Of a DNA stretch of 64,000 bases, positions 16,406-25,200 are shown one piece after another; position 1 is the first letter of the stretch; each line of letters opens with the position of its first letter. The DNA is from DASXHY01 sp036272195. Lineage in GTDB: Bacteria > Verrucomicrobiota > Verrucomicrobiia > Limisphaerales > DASXHY01. The DNA is taken from assembly GCA_036272195.1 (NCBI GenBank), contig DATAZE010000049.1:62001-126000 (forward strand). Direction: 5' to 3'. Both the position numbers and the translations under genes were made by a program. The notes under the pieces were generated by a model, which was not told the DNA's origin, did not search any database, and saw nothing but the letters and a program-made list of their open reading frames with translations.

Positions 16406-16441
16406 ATAAAAAAAACAGGCGGGCCGTTAGGCTCGCCTGTT
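16406..16441 (-). terminator. Rho-independent terminator of rpsA
   Basis: On the minus strand a 12-bp stem (AACAGGCGAGCC with one G-U-type mismatch, 16414-16441) with a short loop is followed by a run of eight T. It is placed 26 bases after the rpsA stop codon. Confidence 0.85.
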
Positions 16442-16466
16442 TACGTCAATTAATTTTCCGAAAGGC

Positions 16467-18143
16467 TTACTCGGATTTGTCGTCCTTCACCGCTTCGTCG
16501 GCGGCGTCGAAGGCGTGTTGGAGCGCGACCAGGTCTTCGCCCGGCTTCAAGGCATCCAGTGCGGCCTGCTCGGCTTTCAACTGCTCTTGCGAGTAGTTCG
16601 CGGCCTTGATGGACAGGCCAATGCGGCGGTCGGACTTGTCGATCTTGATGACGCGCGCGGTGACTTCCTGGCCCACCTTGAGCACGTTCTTGATCTTGTC
16701 CACCCGGTCCTCGCTGATTTGCGAGATGTGCACGAGGCCGTCGATATCATGCTGCAAGCCCACGAACGCACCGAAGCTCGCGAGCTTCGTCACGTTGCCC
16801 GTCACGAGATCGCCCACCTTGTAAAGCTGGTCGATGTTCGCCCACGGATCCGTGGAGAGTTGTTTCACGCCAACCGCGATGCGTTGGTTCGTCTTGTCGA
16901 CTTCCAACACAACGGCTTCGACTTCGTCGCCCTTCTTGAACACTTCGGACGGATGATTGATTTTGCGCGTCCAGGAAATGTCCGAGACGTGGATCATGCC
17001 GTCGAGGCCTTCTTCCAATTCGATGAAGGCGCCGTAGCTGGTGAGGTTGCGAATCTTGCCTTTGACCTTGGTGCCCGGCGGATACTTCTCCTGGGCTTTG
17101 TCCCACGGATTGGTTTCCAACTGGCGCACGCCGAGGGAAATCTTCTGCTCTTCGCGATTGATGCCGAGCACCACCGCTTCGATTTCCTGGTCCTGCTTGA
17201 GCACATCGGCCGGCTTGGCGATGCGCTTCGTCCATGAAAGCTCCGTGACGTGCACGAGGCCTTCCACGCCGGGTTCCAATTCCACAAACGCGCCGTAAGG
17301 CACGAGGTTGACGACTTTGCCTTTGACTTTGGCGCCGATGGGGAATTTGCCTTCGATATTGTCCCACGGATTGGCCATCTTTTGCTTGAGGCCGAGGCTG
17401 ACGCGTTCTTTCTCGCGATTGATGTCGAGCACGACCACGTCGATGTCCTGGCCGACCTTGAGCACTTCGGAAGGATGCCCGATGCGTCCCCAGCTCATGT
17501 CGGTGATGTGCAGCAAGCCATCGATGCCGTTGAGGTCGATGAACGCGCCGAAATCGGTGATGTTCTTGACGGTGCCCTTGCGGATATCGCCGGGGGTCAT
17601 CTCCGAGAGCAACTTCTGGCGGCGCTCCGTGCGCTCTTGCTCGATCAACTCGCGGCGTGAGAGAACGATGTTCTGCCGCTCCTGGTTGATTTTGACGACC
17701 TTGAAATCGTAATTGTTCCCCACGTATTGCTGGAGATTCTTGGGGGTGGTGATGTCAATCTGTGACGCGGGCAAAAAGGCCTCCACGCCGATATTGACCA
17801 GCAAGCCGCCTTTGACCACGGCTTTGACTTTGCCGTTGATGACGCCGCCTTCATTGCAGATGGTGAGGATGCGTTCCCAGTTTTTCTTGAATTCGGCCTT
17901 CTCGCGGGAGAGGACGACCATGCCTTCTTTGTCTTCGAGCTTTTCGATCAGGACGTCGATTTCGTCGCCGACCTTGACCGTCTTGATGTCGTCGAATTCA
18001 TTTCCGGCGATGACGCCTTCGCTTTTGTAGCCGATGTCCACCAGGACTTCTTTGGGGCGGACTTCGATGACGTGACCTTTGACAATTTCGCCTGCCGCAA
18101 AGCGCATTTGGCTTTGCTTCATGGCTTCTTCCATTGTGAGCAT
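16467..18143 (-). CDS. rpsA: 30S ribosomal protein S1
   Basis: S1 unwinds and holds mRNA on the small ribosomal subunit during translation initiation. The 558-residue protein contains six S1 RNA-binding motifs, recognisable by repeated VKGKVxxxxxYGAFVELExGVEGLVHxSELSW segments followed by GDEVEAVVLxIDRExxRISLGVRQ. They lie around residues 20-90, 105-170, 190-260, 275-350, 365-435 and 450-520. The C-terminal tail is acidic (DAADEAVKDDKSE). An in-frame ATG at 18203 would add 20 residues; the ATG at 18143 (MLTMEEAMKQ) is preferred because the family begins there. No clear Shine-Dalgarno is visible, as is common for rpsA. Confidence 0.92.
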   Translation of the reverse strand: MLTMEEAMKQSQMRFAAGEIVKGHVIEVRPKEVLVDIGYKSEGVIAGNEFDDIKTVKVGDEIDVLIEKLEDKEGMVVLSREKAEFKKNWERILTICNEGGVINGKVKAVVKGGLLVNIGVEAFLPASQIDITTPKNLQQYVGNNYDFKVVKINQERQNIVLSRRELIEQERTERRQKLLSEMTPGDIRKGTVKNITDFGAFIDLNGIDGLLHITDMSWGRIGHPSEVLKVGQDIDVVVLDINREKERVSLGLKQKMANPWDNIEGKFPIGAKVKGKVVNLVPYGAFVELEPGVEGLVHVTELSWTKRIAKPADVLKQDQEIEAVVLGINREEQKISLGVRQLETNPWDKAQEKYPPGTKVKGKIRNLTSYGAFIELEEGLDGMIHVSDISWTRKINHPSEVFKKGDEVEAVVLEVDKTNQRIAVGVKQLSTDPWANIDQLYKVGDLVTGNVTKLASFGAFVGLQHDIDGLVHISQISEDRVDKIKNVLKVGQEVTARVIKIDKSDRRIGLSIKAANYSQEQLKAEQAALDALKPGEDLVALQHAFDAADEAVKDDKSE

Positions 18144-18203
18144 AATAATACTACCGATTGAACTGAGGGAGACTTGGGGAGCGAATGGCTCTCGAAGCTC
18201 CAT

Positions 18204-19082
18204 TGCCTAACGACCACCGTTTTGCACGCTTCGCCGGGACGGCGTTGCGATGGCAACAGAGGTTAAGGGTTAGGTTATTCGTTAACTTCTTTTCTCAGCC
18301 TAAATGAACGTCCGCACACGCGGCGTTCTGGCGGGGTAAAAGATAGTCCCCGAGAGGCGGTAAGCAAGTGAAAAATGGGTGACGAAATGCGGAGCGCGGA
18401 TTAGCGGCGCAACGTAAGGCATGGATAACATCGCGGGCGTAACTCGTTCCGCCCGCTACTGCGCGGGCGGGGACGCCGTGGCACGGCGTCCCTACCCCCC
18501 CCGGCCGGATCGGTTTGATTCACTTTGATTCAGTGTGATTCGGTTTGAGTGGGATGGATGGCTTTGAATGGTGTGGGTTTAGCCCTACAGCATTCACTTT
18601 AACGTTTGCGGAGTTAATAATCATTTTTTTAACCGGTATTTAGTCGGATTTACCCAGATTTACCCGGGGTTTTTGAAGATAGGGCAGACCAGAGGGAAAG
18701 GCAGGGGAATGAAGGGCAAGGGAATAGGGGTGCGGCGCAGGCCGAACTGCGAAACGGTTTCGCTTTTCGCATCTCCAGTTCCGGCGCCCCTGCCGGGGCG
18801 CTCTAGTTTTTAGGGCTGAGTTCCGGGGGCGGCTCCCGCCTTGGCGGGCTTGCCCCCGGCTAATTTCCGTTGCTCTTCCAGAGCAATCCGGCCCCAGCCT
18901 GGATGCAGTTTTTGCATTCACGCAACCAGCTTAACATGCGAGGAAAAGCTTACGGTAAGGTTTTAGTTGGGAGCGGTTTGTTGATAATCAATCGCTTCAA
19001 TTCATGTATTATCGCCGGACCCATATAATTATATGGCGCAAATCGCTTGTAAGGGAATTCGGGAAAATTCAAAATTGGGGAC
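18204..19082. other. Non-coding region with several palindromes
   Basis: About 880 bases between the divergent rpsA and sulfatase genes hold no convincing gene. Features seen: an 11-bp perfect palindrome GGGACGCCGTG-G-CACGGCGTCCC at 18470-18492, four irregular copies of a TTTGATTCA-like unit at 18508-18550, a GC-rich inverted repeat GCGCCCC-TGCC-GGGGCGC at 18783-18801, and a 25-bp repeat at 18701-18725 that recurs at 20831-20855. The rpsA leader and promoter must lie near 18145-18300, but no clean -10/-35 was found. Confidence 0.6.
18701..18725. repeat. 25-bp direct repeat, copy 1
   Basis: GCAGGGGAATGAA-G-GGCAAGGGAAT. It is nearly identical (one mismatch) to the copy at 20831-20855, and the two flank the sulfatase gene. 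Confidence 0.8.
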
Positions 19083-19134
19083 ATGCCTGATTCGTTCAAT
19101 GGTGATCACTTAAAGCATCGCGCCAGCTGGGCAA

Positions 19135-19262
19135 CCGCGTCTGGAGCCGCGCGAAAGCGGCTTCAGCCGGATCAACGGTTGTTGATCGGGCCGCCCAAAG
19201 CCGTTAAAACGGCTGAAGAAATCATTTCATGCCCGTTACACCGGGCTGAAGCCGCGGTGTTA
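19135..19262. repeat. REP-like palindromic units ahead of the sulfatase
   Basis: Units GCCGCGCGAAAGCGGCTTCAG (near 19147), AAAGCCGTTAAAACGGCTGA (near 19198) and CCCGTTACACCGGGCTGAAG (near 19232) are GC-rich hairpins sharing a GGCTGAAG/GGCTTCAG core. They lie directly upstream of the sulfatase signal peptide and would be translated if the ATG at 19083 were the start. Confidence 0.6.
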
Positions 19263-20822
19263 GTGAAATTGAGATGCGGCTGCCCCGGTCGCACCCTGCG
19301 CTGTTTTGCATTGGGACTTCTTTTGATCCTTGGGTTGGCTTTCACGGCGGGAGCTGCGCCTGCCGCTTCACCTTTCGCCGGAGCGCCGGCGGATTTTGCG
19401 TTGCCGAAAATTGCGGGGGGCAAGCCGCGTAATATCATTTTCATTCTCACGGATGATCAGCGGTATGACGCGCTGGGATTCATGCATCCGTTTTTGAAAA
19501 CGCCCAATATGGATTCGCTCGCAAAGAGCGGGGTGTTTCTGAAAAACGCGTTTGTGACGACGTCGCTTTGTTCGCCGAGCCGGGCTTCGATTTTGACGGG
19601 CGTTTATGCGCATCGCCATCAGGTGGTGGACAACAATAATCCGATTCCGCCGGAGACGGTTTTCTTTTCGCAATACCTGAAGGCGGCCGGTTACGAGACG
19701 GCGTTCATGGGCAAATGGCACATGGGCAGCCAGGAGACGCCGCAGCCGGGTTGGGACCGATGGATTTGTCTGCACGGCCAGGGAAGTTATTGGCCGGATC
19801 AATTCGGGTTGGATATTGACGGCAAAAATGTTCCGCAGAAAGGCTACATCACGGATGAGCTGACCGATTACGCGCTGGATTGGTTGAAAGCGCGCAAGGG
19901 GGACAAGCCGTTCATGCTTTATTTGTCGCACAAGGCGGTGCACGCGGATTTCATCCCGGCGGATCGTTACAAGGGTGTTTACAAAAACACGCGGATCGAC
20001 CTGCCCATCATGGCCAACACGCCGGAAGATTACGCGGACAAACCGATGTGGCTGAAAAATCAGCGCAATAGCTGGCACGGGGTGGATTTTCCGTATCACA
20101 GTGATTTGAGCATCCCGGAGTATTATGAGCGTTATTGCGAAACGCTGCTGGCGGTGGATGAAAGCCTGGGGCGGATTCTGAATTATTTGCGTGAGCGGAA
20201 AATGCTCGATTCGACGCTGATCATTTACATGGGAGATAACGGGTTCCAATTTGGCGAGCACGGTTTGATTGATAAGCGCACGGCGTACGAGGCTTCAATG
20301 CGGGTGCCGATGTTGATGCAGTGCCCGGAACTTTTCAAACCGGGCACAGTGGTAAACCAGATGGTGGCGAACATTGACATCGCGCCGACGATCCTGGAGG
20401 CCGCGGGCCTGAAAGCGCCGGCATATATGGATGGCAAAAGTTTCGTCCCGATCGCGGAACAGAAAATGGTGCCGTGGCGGGACAAATTGCTCTACGAATA
20501 TTATTGGGAGCGGAATTATCCGCAGACGCCGACGATTCATGCGCTACGCACGGACGATTACAAATATATTCACTATTACGGGATCTGGGACATTGATGAG
20601 CTTTACGATTTGAGGAATGACCCGGGCGAAATGAAGAATTTGATTTTCGATCCCGCGCATAAACAGATTGCGAACAAACTGAATCGCGAGATGTTTGTTC
20701 TGCTTCAGCAAACTGAGGGCATGTATATCCCGCTGGGACGCGACATTGGCGGGCAGAGTAATCTGCGGCGCAAAGGCGGATCGCGGCCGGCTGATTTCCC
20801 GCCGCAGCTTTATAAGAAGTGA
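19263..20822 (+). CDS. Sulfatase (formylglycine-dependent), secreted
   Basis: A type I sulfatase that hydrolyses sulfate esters, probably on polysaccharides. The CSPSR motif lies at residues 103-107 from the GTG start used here (TTSLCSPSRAS); the cysteine is the site of conversion to formylglycine. Other family parts are visible: NIIFILTDDQRYDALG (metal-binding Asp pair), GKWHMG, and IYMGDNGFQFGEHG. A hydrophobic segment (CFALGLLLILGLAFTAGA) follows the GTG start, as in a signal peptide. An upstream in-frame ATG at 19083 would add 60 residues read from a repeat and is disfavoured, but its RBS-like TTGGGG is better than that of the GTG. Substrate unknown. S1 family, N-terminal half complete, C-terminus typical. 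Confidence 0.85.
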   Translation: MKLRCGCPGRTLRCFALGLLLILGLAFTAGAAPAASPFAGAPADFALPKIAGGKPRNIIFILTDDQRYDALGFMHPFLKTPNMDSLAKSGVFLKNAFVTTSLCSPSRASILTGVYAHRHQVVDNNNPIPPETVFFSQYLKAAGYETAFMGKWHMGSQETPQPGWDRWICLHGQGSYWPDQFGLDIDGKNVPQKGYITDELTDYALDWLKARKGDKPFMLYLSHKAVHADFIPADRYKGVYKNTRIDLPIMANTPEDYADKPMWLKNQRNSWHGVDFPYHSDLSIPEYYERYCETLLAVDESLGRILNYLRERKMLDSTLIIYMGDNGFQFGEHGLIDKRTAYEASMRVPMLMQCPELFKPGTVVNQMVANIDIAPTILEAAGLKAPAYMDGKSFVPIAEQKMVPWRDKLLYEYYWERNYPQTPTIHALRTDDYKYIHYYGIWDIDELYDLRNDPGEMKNLIFDPAHKQIANKLNREMFVLLQQTEGMYIPLGRDIGGQSNLRRKGGSRPADFPPQLYKK

Positions 20823-20830
20823 GGGGGAAA

Positions 20831-20855
20831 GCAGGGGAATGAACGGCAAGGGAAT
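20831..20855. repeat. 25-bp direct repeat, copy 2
   Basis: Same sequence as 18701-18725 except one base (C for G at position 14). It is 10 bases after the sulfatase stop codon, in the same orientation. Confidence 0.8.
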
Positions 20856-20857
20856 CT

Positions 20858-21009
20858 TTAACGCAAAGGCGCAAAGGTGTTAAGGCGCAAAGATTTCAAA
20901 TTGTTTTTTAAGGATCATCGCACAGTGAGCCGATTATTGGATGGGTGCGTTTTGGATTTTGCCGGAGGCACTTTGCGTCTTCGCTTCTTTGCGCCTTTGC
21001 GTTGAATTC
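20858..21009. repeat. Palindromic GCGCAAAGGCGCAAAG repeat (copy 1)
   Basis: TTAACGCAAAGGCGCAAAGG at the left and CTTTGCGCCTTTGCGTTGAA at the right (ending 21007) are inverted. A one-armed relative lies at 52978-53020. It precedes the sigma factor gene. Confidence 0.75.
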
Positions 21010-21111
21010 CTCTCGCATATAGTCCGCAGGCTCCCGTTTCCAACCGCAAAGCTACGGTTAGTTTCGATTGTTTGTCACCTTTTCCGGCTTTTCAGCCACG
21101 TATGCGGCGTT

Positions 21112-22737
21112 ATGATAAAGCAAAGCATGATTTCCCCGGCGGCGCACAATGATTCCGACCTGGTCAGCGAGAGCCTTTCCGGCAATCGCGACGCTTTCGG
21201 ATTAATTGTCTCGCGCTACCAGAGCCTGGTTTGCTCTCTCGCCTACAGCGCGACGGGCAGTTTGAGCCAGAGCGAGGACCTGGCCCAGGACACGTTCGTC
21301 ACGGCCTGGAAACAATTGCGCGAGTTGCGCGAGCCGGAAAAATTGCGCGCGTGGCTTTGCGGCATCGCGCGGAATCTCATCAATAGTTCGCTACGCAAAC
21401 AAGGGCGCGAACCGAGTCATCGCGCCGAACCGCTGGATGAAATGCCGGAAGGGCCTTCGCCGGAGCCGTTGCCGGTGGAAACCACCATCAGCCGGGAGGA
21501 AGCGGAAATCCTGTGGCGTTCGCTCGAAAGAATTCCGGGAATTTATCGCGAGCCGCTGATCCTGTTTTATCGCGAGCATCAATCGGTCGAGGCGGTGGCG
21601 GCGAACCTGGGGCTGGCCGAGGATGCGGTGAAGCAACGGCTTTCGCGCGGCAGAAAATTATTGCAGGAACAATTTCTCGCGTTCGTCGAAGGCGCGCTGG
21701 CGCAGACGGCGCCGGGCAAGACATTCACGCTGTCGGTTCTTTCGGCATTGCCGGCGATGACGCTTTCGACCAAGGCTGCCGCGCTCGGCGCGGTCGCCGC
21801 CAAGGGCAGCGCCGCGGCCAAGAGCGCCGGGCTTTTGGGTGTGCTGGGCGCGGTCTTCAGCCCGCTGCTCCTCATTTTCGGAAATTACGCCAGCTACCGC
21901 ATGAGCGTGGACGAAGCTCATACGGATGAAGAACGCGGGAGGATCAAAAGGATTTTCCGGAATTCGCTCCTGACGGCTTTGGGGTTATCAGCGGTGTCCG
22001 CATTGCCGTTATTGTGGTGGTATGGGCGTCACCCGGATGTTTTGGTTCTGTTATTCGCCCAAACCATCGTGATTTATTTTCTCGTCATCGCGGGCTTTGT
22101 GTTGAGCTCGCTGCCTCGACGCCGCCGGTATCTCGCCAGGGTTTTGGCGAAACGACACGGCGGAAATTTTCCGGACGCGGCGTTTGAATACCGCAGCGGG
22201 GCGAGCCTGTTGGGGCTGCCGCTGGTCCACGTGCGCATTGGGGATCGATTCGATGTGCTGCGCGGACCGGTGAAGGCGTGGTTTGCCGTAGGGAGCAGTC
22301 ATGCGATCGGCGTGCTGTTCGCTTCGGGCGGATTGGCCGTGGCGCCGATCAGCTTTGGAGGCATCGCGATCGGTCTGGTGCCGTTCGGCGCGATTGCACT
22401 GGGAATGTTTTCGCTGGGCGCCATTTCGGCCGGCATCTGGGCTTACGGCGCGGCGGCGGTGGGCTGGCAGGTCTTCTCCGGCTGCGGCTTCGCATTAAAC
22501 GCGGCGATGGGCGGAGTGGTGGCGGCGCGGGATTTTGCCATTGGCGGCATCGCGCATGCGGCACAGGCTAATACTGAAATCGCCCGGGAGTTTTGCCGGC
22601 AAAGTTCGTATTTCCGAATCGCGCAAGCAATCGCCAATCACGGCTTCTGGCTGACGCTGTTGTGGGTGATTCCGGTTTTGTTGCAATCACGCGTGATCGC
22701 CCGGGCGCGCCGCCGCCGGGAACTGGTCAACGCTTAA
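21112..22737 (+). CDS. ECF sigma factor fused to a glycine-rich membrane domain
   Basis: Residues about 10-190 are an extracytoplasmic-function RNA polymerase sigma factor. The sigma-2 region has YQSLVCSLAYSATGSLSQSEDLAQDTFVTAWKQL; the sigma-4 helix-turn-helix has YREHQSVEAVAANLGLAEDAVKQRLSRGRKLL. The rest (about 340 residues) is membrane-bound: helices around residues 205-255, two more near 330-370 (LLTALGLSAVSALPLLWWY; VLLFAQTIVIYFLVIAGFVL), then a long hydrophobic Gly/Ala repeat (GGIAIGLVPFGAIALGMFSL) that looks like a membrane solenoid. A fused sensor or tether is inferred, acting like an attached anti-sigma. The start is the ATG at 21112 or 21127. A TPR gene follows 24 bases later and may be co-transcribed. 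Function and signal unknown. Confidence 0.8.
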   Translation: MIKQSMISPAAHNDSDLVSESLSGNRDAFGLIVSRYQSLVCSLAYSATGSLSQSEDLAQDTFVTAWKQLRELREPEKLRAWLCGIARNLINSSLRKQGREPSHRAEPLDEMPEGPSPEPLPVETTISREEAEILWRSLERIPGIYREPLILFYREHQSVEAVAANLGLAEDAVKQRLSRGRKLLQEQFLAFVEGALAQTAPGKTFTLSVLSALPAMTLSTKAAALGAVAAKGSAAAKSAGLLGVLGAVFSPLLLIFGNYASYRMSVDEAHTDEERGRIKRIFRNSLLTALGLSAVSALPLLWWYGRHPDVLVLLFAQTIVIYFLVIAGFVLSSLPRRRRYLARVLAKRHGGNFPDAAFEYRSGASLLGLPLVHVRIGDRFDVLRGPVKAWFAVGSSHAIGVLFASGGLAVAPISFGGIAIGLVPFGAIALGMFSLGAISAGIWAYGAAAVGWQVFSGCGFALNAAMGGVVAARDFAIGGIAHAAQANTEIAREFCRQSSYFRIAQAIANHGFWLTLLWVIPVLLQSRVIARARRRRELVNA

Positions 22738-22761
22738 ACCCTTAATCTGAAAGGTATCAAC

Positions 22762-23574
22762 ATGAAAACATCCGTTATATTATTAATTGTCGCGTGCGGC
22801 GTGATTGCCGGCACGGTTGTTTATTTGAACCGGGCTAAAACAGCGCCCGCTCCTGCGCCCATTGCCGAAGCGACGCCAGCAGCGGTTGCGCCATCCGCGG
22901 AAACAACCCGTGCGGCACAACCGGAATTGCCGCCGACACCGGCCACCAACACCGTGCCCGCGCCCATTGCGGTGGCCGCAGCGGCCGGAGTCGAAACGAA
23001 TGCGAGCGCGCCCGAAAATCCTATCAGCAAAGCCATTGACGCGTTGTTGACCGCCCGGGGAGATAAGCACGCGATGTTCGAGCAATTGCGGAAGAACGGG
23101 CAATTGGACGCGGTGATTGCGGAGTTGCAGCAGCGCGCCGCCGCCAATCCGAACGATGCCGAGATCCCGACCACGCTCGGCGAGGCGCAATTGAACAAGG
23201 TGAAAGGCTTGCACGATTCGGGCAACGCTGATGTCAACGAAATGGGAATATTGGCGATGCAAGCCGACCAGAATTTCAACGCCGCGTTGAAAATCGATCC
23301 GAAGAATTGGGAGGCGCAGTTCGTGAAGGCTTCCTCGATGTATTACTGGCCCGCCAACGCGGATAGGGACGCCGGGGTGGTCCAGCAGCTCTCGAGCCTG
23401 ATCGATCAGCAGGACGGAATGTCCGCGCAACCGCAATTCGCGCAGACCTATGCCGTGCTGGCGAAGGAGTATCAAAAGATAGGCAAGATCGACGAAGCCG
23501 CCGCAACCTTAAAACTCGGATTGCAAAGATTTCCGTCCGACGCAACGTTGCTACAGATGGCCAATGGAAAATAG
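22762..23574 (+). CDS. Membrane-anchored TPR protein
   Basis: A 270-residue protein. An N-terminal hydrophobic segment (VILLIVACGVIAGTVVYL, residues 5-22) is a signal anchor. It is followed by a Pro/Ala-rich linker (residues 25-95) that probably spans the periplasm. The C-terminal half (about 105-265) has TPR-like hairpins, for example NPNDAEIPTTLGEAQLNKVKGL, QNFNAALKIDPKNWEAQFVKAS and TYAVLAKEYQKIGKIDEAAATL. It probably mediates protein contacts in the periplasm. It lies directly downstream of the fused sigma factor on the same strand, so a regulatory partner role is possible. No enzymatic motif was seen. Confidence 0.75.
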   Translation: MKTSVILLIVACGVIAGTVVYLNRAKTAPAPAPIAEATPAAVAPSAETTRAAQPELPPTPATNTVPAPIAVAAAAGVETNASAPENPISKAIDALLTARGDKHAMFEQLRKNGQLDAVIAELQQRAAANPNDAEIPTTLGEAQLNKVKGLHDSGNADVNEMGILAMQADQNFNAALKIDPKNWEAQFVKASSMYYWPANADRDAGVVQQLSSLIDQQDGMSAQPQFAQTYAVLAKEYQKIGKIDEAAATLKLGLQRFPSDATLLQMANGK

Positions 23575-23598
23575 AAATGACCGGCGATCTGTGCGCGA

Positions 23599-24018
23599 AT
23601 GAAATCTCTAACCGAGCATCTCTGGTTTGAAACGCCGCACCGGCGCGATTATCTGAACATCACGGACACGGTCGAAAAACTCGTCCGCAAAAGCGGCGTG
23701 CAGGAAGGGCTGTGCCTGGTGAATGCGATGCACATCACCGCCAGCGTTTACATCAACGACGCTGAAGACGGGCTGCTTCATGACTATGATGCCTGGCTCG
23801 AGAAACTCGCGCCGCACGAGCCCACCTCTCAATATCAGCATAACCGCACGGGTGAGGATAACGCCGACGCGCACATGAAACGACAGATCATGGGGCGCGA
23901 AGTCGTGGTGGCGATTACCAAGGGCAAATTGGATCTCGGGCCGTGGGAACAGATTTTCTACGGCGAATTCGACGGTCGCCGGCGAAAGCGCGTCCTCGTT
24001 AAAATCATTGGTGAATGA
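23599..24018 (+). CDS. yjbQ: YjbQ-family protein (secondary thiamine-phosphate synthase)
   Basis: The 139-residue protein has the UPF0047/YjbQ pattern: a conserved GLCLVNAMHITASVYINDAEDGLLHDY segment, YQHNRTGEDNADAHMKRQIMGREVVVAITKGKLDLGPWEQIFYGEFDGRRRKRVLVKI. The His residues near HITAS and DAHMKR form the family active site. YjbQ proteins have a weak thiamine-phosphate synthase activity in vitro; their main role is not settled. It lies just after the TPR gene, 24 bases apart, and ends just before the first MITE-like element. The length is normal (about 140). Confidence 0.88.
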   Translation: MKSLTEHLWFETPHRRDYLNITDTVEKLVRKSGVQEGLCLVNAMHITASVYINDAEDGLLHDYDAWLEKLAPHEPTSQYQHNRTGEDNADAHMKRQIMGREVVVAITKGKLDLGPWEQIFYGEFDGRRRKRVLVKIIGE

Positions 24019-24021
24019 CCT

Positions 24022-24202
24022 TAGAGCGGTTAAAAAATACTGTAGCCATTCGGATAGAAGGATTGAGGAAGCGGTCTTTTTGGTTTTTGGCGTCGTTTCG
24101 GCTTAGTTACGGGGTTTTTCAAACCTGCTCCTTTGCCGAAGCCTCGCCAAAAGCCAAAAATCCTCGCTCCGAAACGGCCACAGTATTTTTTTAACCACTC
24201 TA
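24022..24202. mobile_element. MITE-like hairpin element, copy 1 (177 bp, TA-flanked)
   Basis: The element GAGCGGTTAAAAAATACTGT... runs from 24024 to 24200 and is flanked by TA on both sides (24022-24023 and 24201-24202). The terminal inverted repeats are about 33 bp (left 24024-24056, right 24168-24200, about 6 mismatches), and the arms continue to pair inwards for about 75 bp. A second copy is at 30706-30885. It carries no gene. The TA flank is the target duplication expected of the Tc1/mariner-IS630 class. Confidence 0.75.
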
Positions 24203-24230
24203 ACCCTTGATCTGCTTTTGATATGGTTTC

Positions 24231-25169
24231 CTATTGTTTTATCCCCAGCGCCTTGATTCTTTGTTCACGCTGCTGAAGCAATTGTTTGAGATTTTCTCCC
24301 TCAAGAAATTGAAGCAGCTGCTGTTGTGCCGGCGTGAGGAACTGGGAGGCGACCTGCAAGACGTGCTGCTCATGGTCGGTCACCATCTGCGTCCATTCAG
24401 CCACCGGACGGAACAGGTCGGTATCATCCATGGTGTTGGCGGCAACTTCGGCTTTGATGACACTCTGTAGCCGATCGCTTTGTTCCTGGGTCAAGGGATT
24501 GTCTCCCATGTTGGCCTGGATGGCGCTGGTCAAACTTTTCGCCGCGCCGTCGCGCATGCCATCTGCAATACCCTGCAAGGTGGCCCAGCCATCGGGGCCC
24601 AGGAGTTCGCGCCGCTGATCTTGCTGCTCCTGGTAGGCCTGGTCACGCTGGCTCACGGCATCGGCCACGGACAAAGTGCCGCTTGATAGCCCGGCCATGC
24701 GCTCGTCCTGGCGCCGCTTCATTTCAACCTCCAGATCGACATATTGACCGGTCTTTTCGGGCGACAGCTTGGTCAGTTTGAAAAACAGGTCGAGATTGGC
24801 TCGCGTTTGGTTGCGTTGGTAATCCCGCTCCGCCTGCGATGGGTCAGAGTCGAGGGCTTTCGCCACAGCGTTCCCCATGCCCTGCGATTTGGCGGCCGCG
24901 TCCAGGGCGGCTTGCGTCGCCGCGGCCCGTTCCCGCATCAATGGCAGGAGCGTTTCATTTCCCGCGCGTCGCTCGGCTTCGAGCGTCGCCGCGTTCGTTT
25001 CCTCGGCCGCTGCGAGCGCCGCGCGCCGGGATTCCAGTTCATTTCTCTGGGCCGCCGCCTGTGCTTCAGCAGAGGCCAACTCCCGGCTCTGAGCGAGATG
25101 CTGGTGAAACTGCCAGGCGATGAGTAGTCCGGTCACGGCCAGCAAGACAATTTGAATTGAGCGTCTCAT
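24231..25169 (-). CDS. Membrane-anchored protein with LTxxQ-type helices, paralogue of the sigma C-terminal domain
   Basis: A 312-residue protein of unknown function. Residues 4-20 are a hydrophobic anchor (SIQIVLLAVTGLLIAWQF), followed by a long coiled-coil-like alpha region rich in Ala, Glu, Gln and Arg (residues 25-95). The C-terminal part has LSPEKTGQYVDLEVEM, LTQEQSDRLQSVI and FLTPAQQQLLQFLEG, motifs resembling the LTxxQ elements of periplasmic Spy/CpxP proteins. The C-terminal two thirds resemble the C-terminal domain of the neighbouring sigma factor in length, spacing and motifs (visual comparison only). The gene follows that sigma gene with 31 bases between them, probably in one operon. 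No database match was claimed. Confidence 0.7.
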   Translation of the reverse strand: MRRSIQIVLLAVTGLLIAWQFHQHLAQSRELASAEAQAAAQRNELESRRAALAAAEETNAATLEAERRAGNETLLPLMRERAAATQAALDAAAKSQGMGNAVAKALDSDPSQAERDYQRNQTRANLDLFFKLTKLSPEKTGQYVDLEVEMKRRQDERMAGLSSGTLSVADAVSQRDQAYQEQQDQRRELLGPDGWATLQGIADGMRDGAAKSLTSAIQANMGDNPLTQEQSDRLQSVIKAEVAANTMDDTDLFRPVAEWTQMVTDHEQHVLQVASQFLTPAQQQLLQFLEGENLKQLLQQREQRIKALGIKQ

Positions 25170-25200
25170 TTTATTTTTGGCCTGCGAATCGGCCGATGGT

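Noticed and set aside
18640..18921. A 93-codon frame on the minus strand in the rpsA-sulfatase gap
   Set aside because: It runs through GC-rich palindromes and a repeat, has no conserved motif and an Arg-rich, random-like composition.
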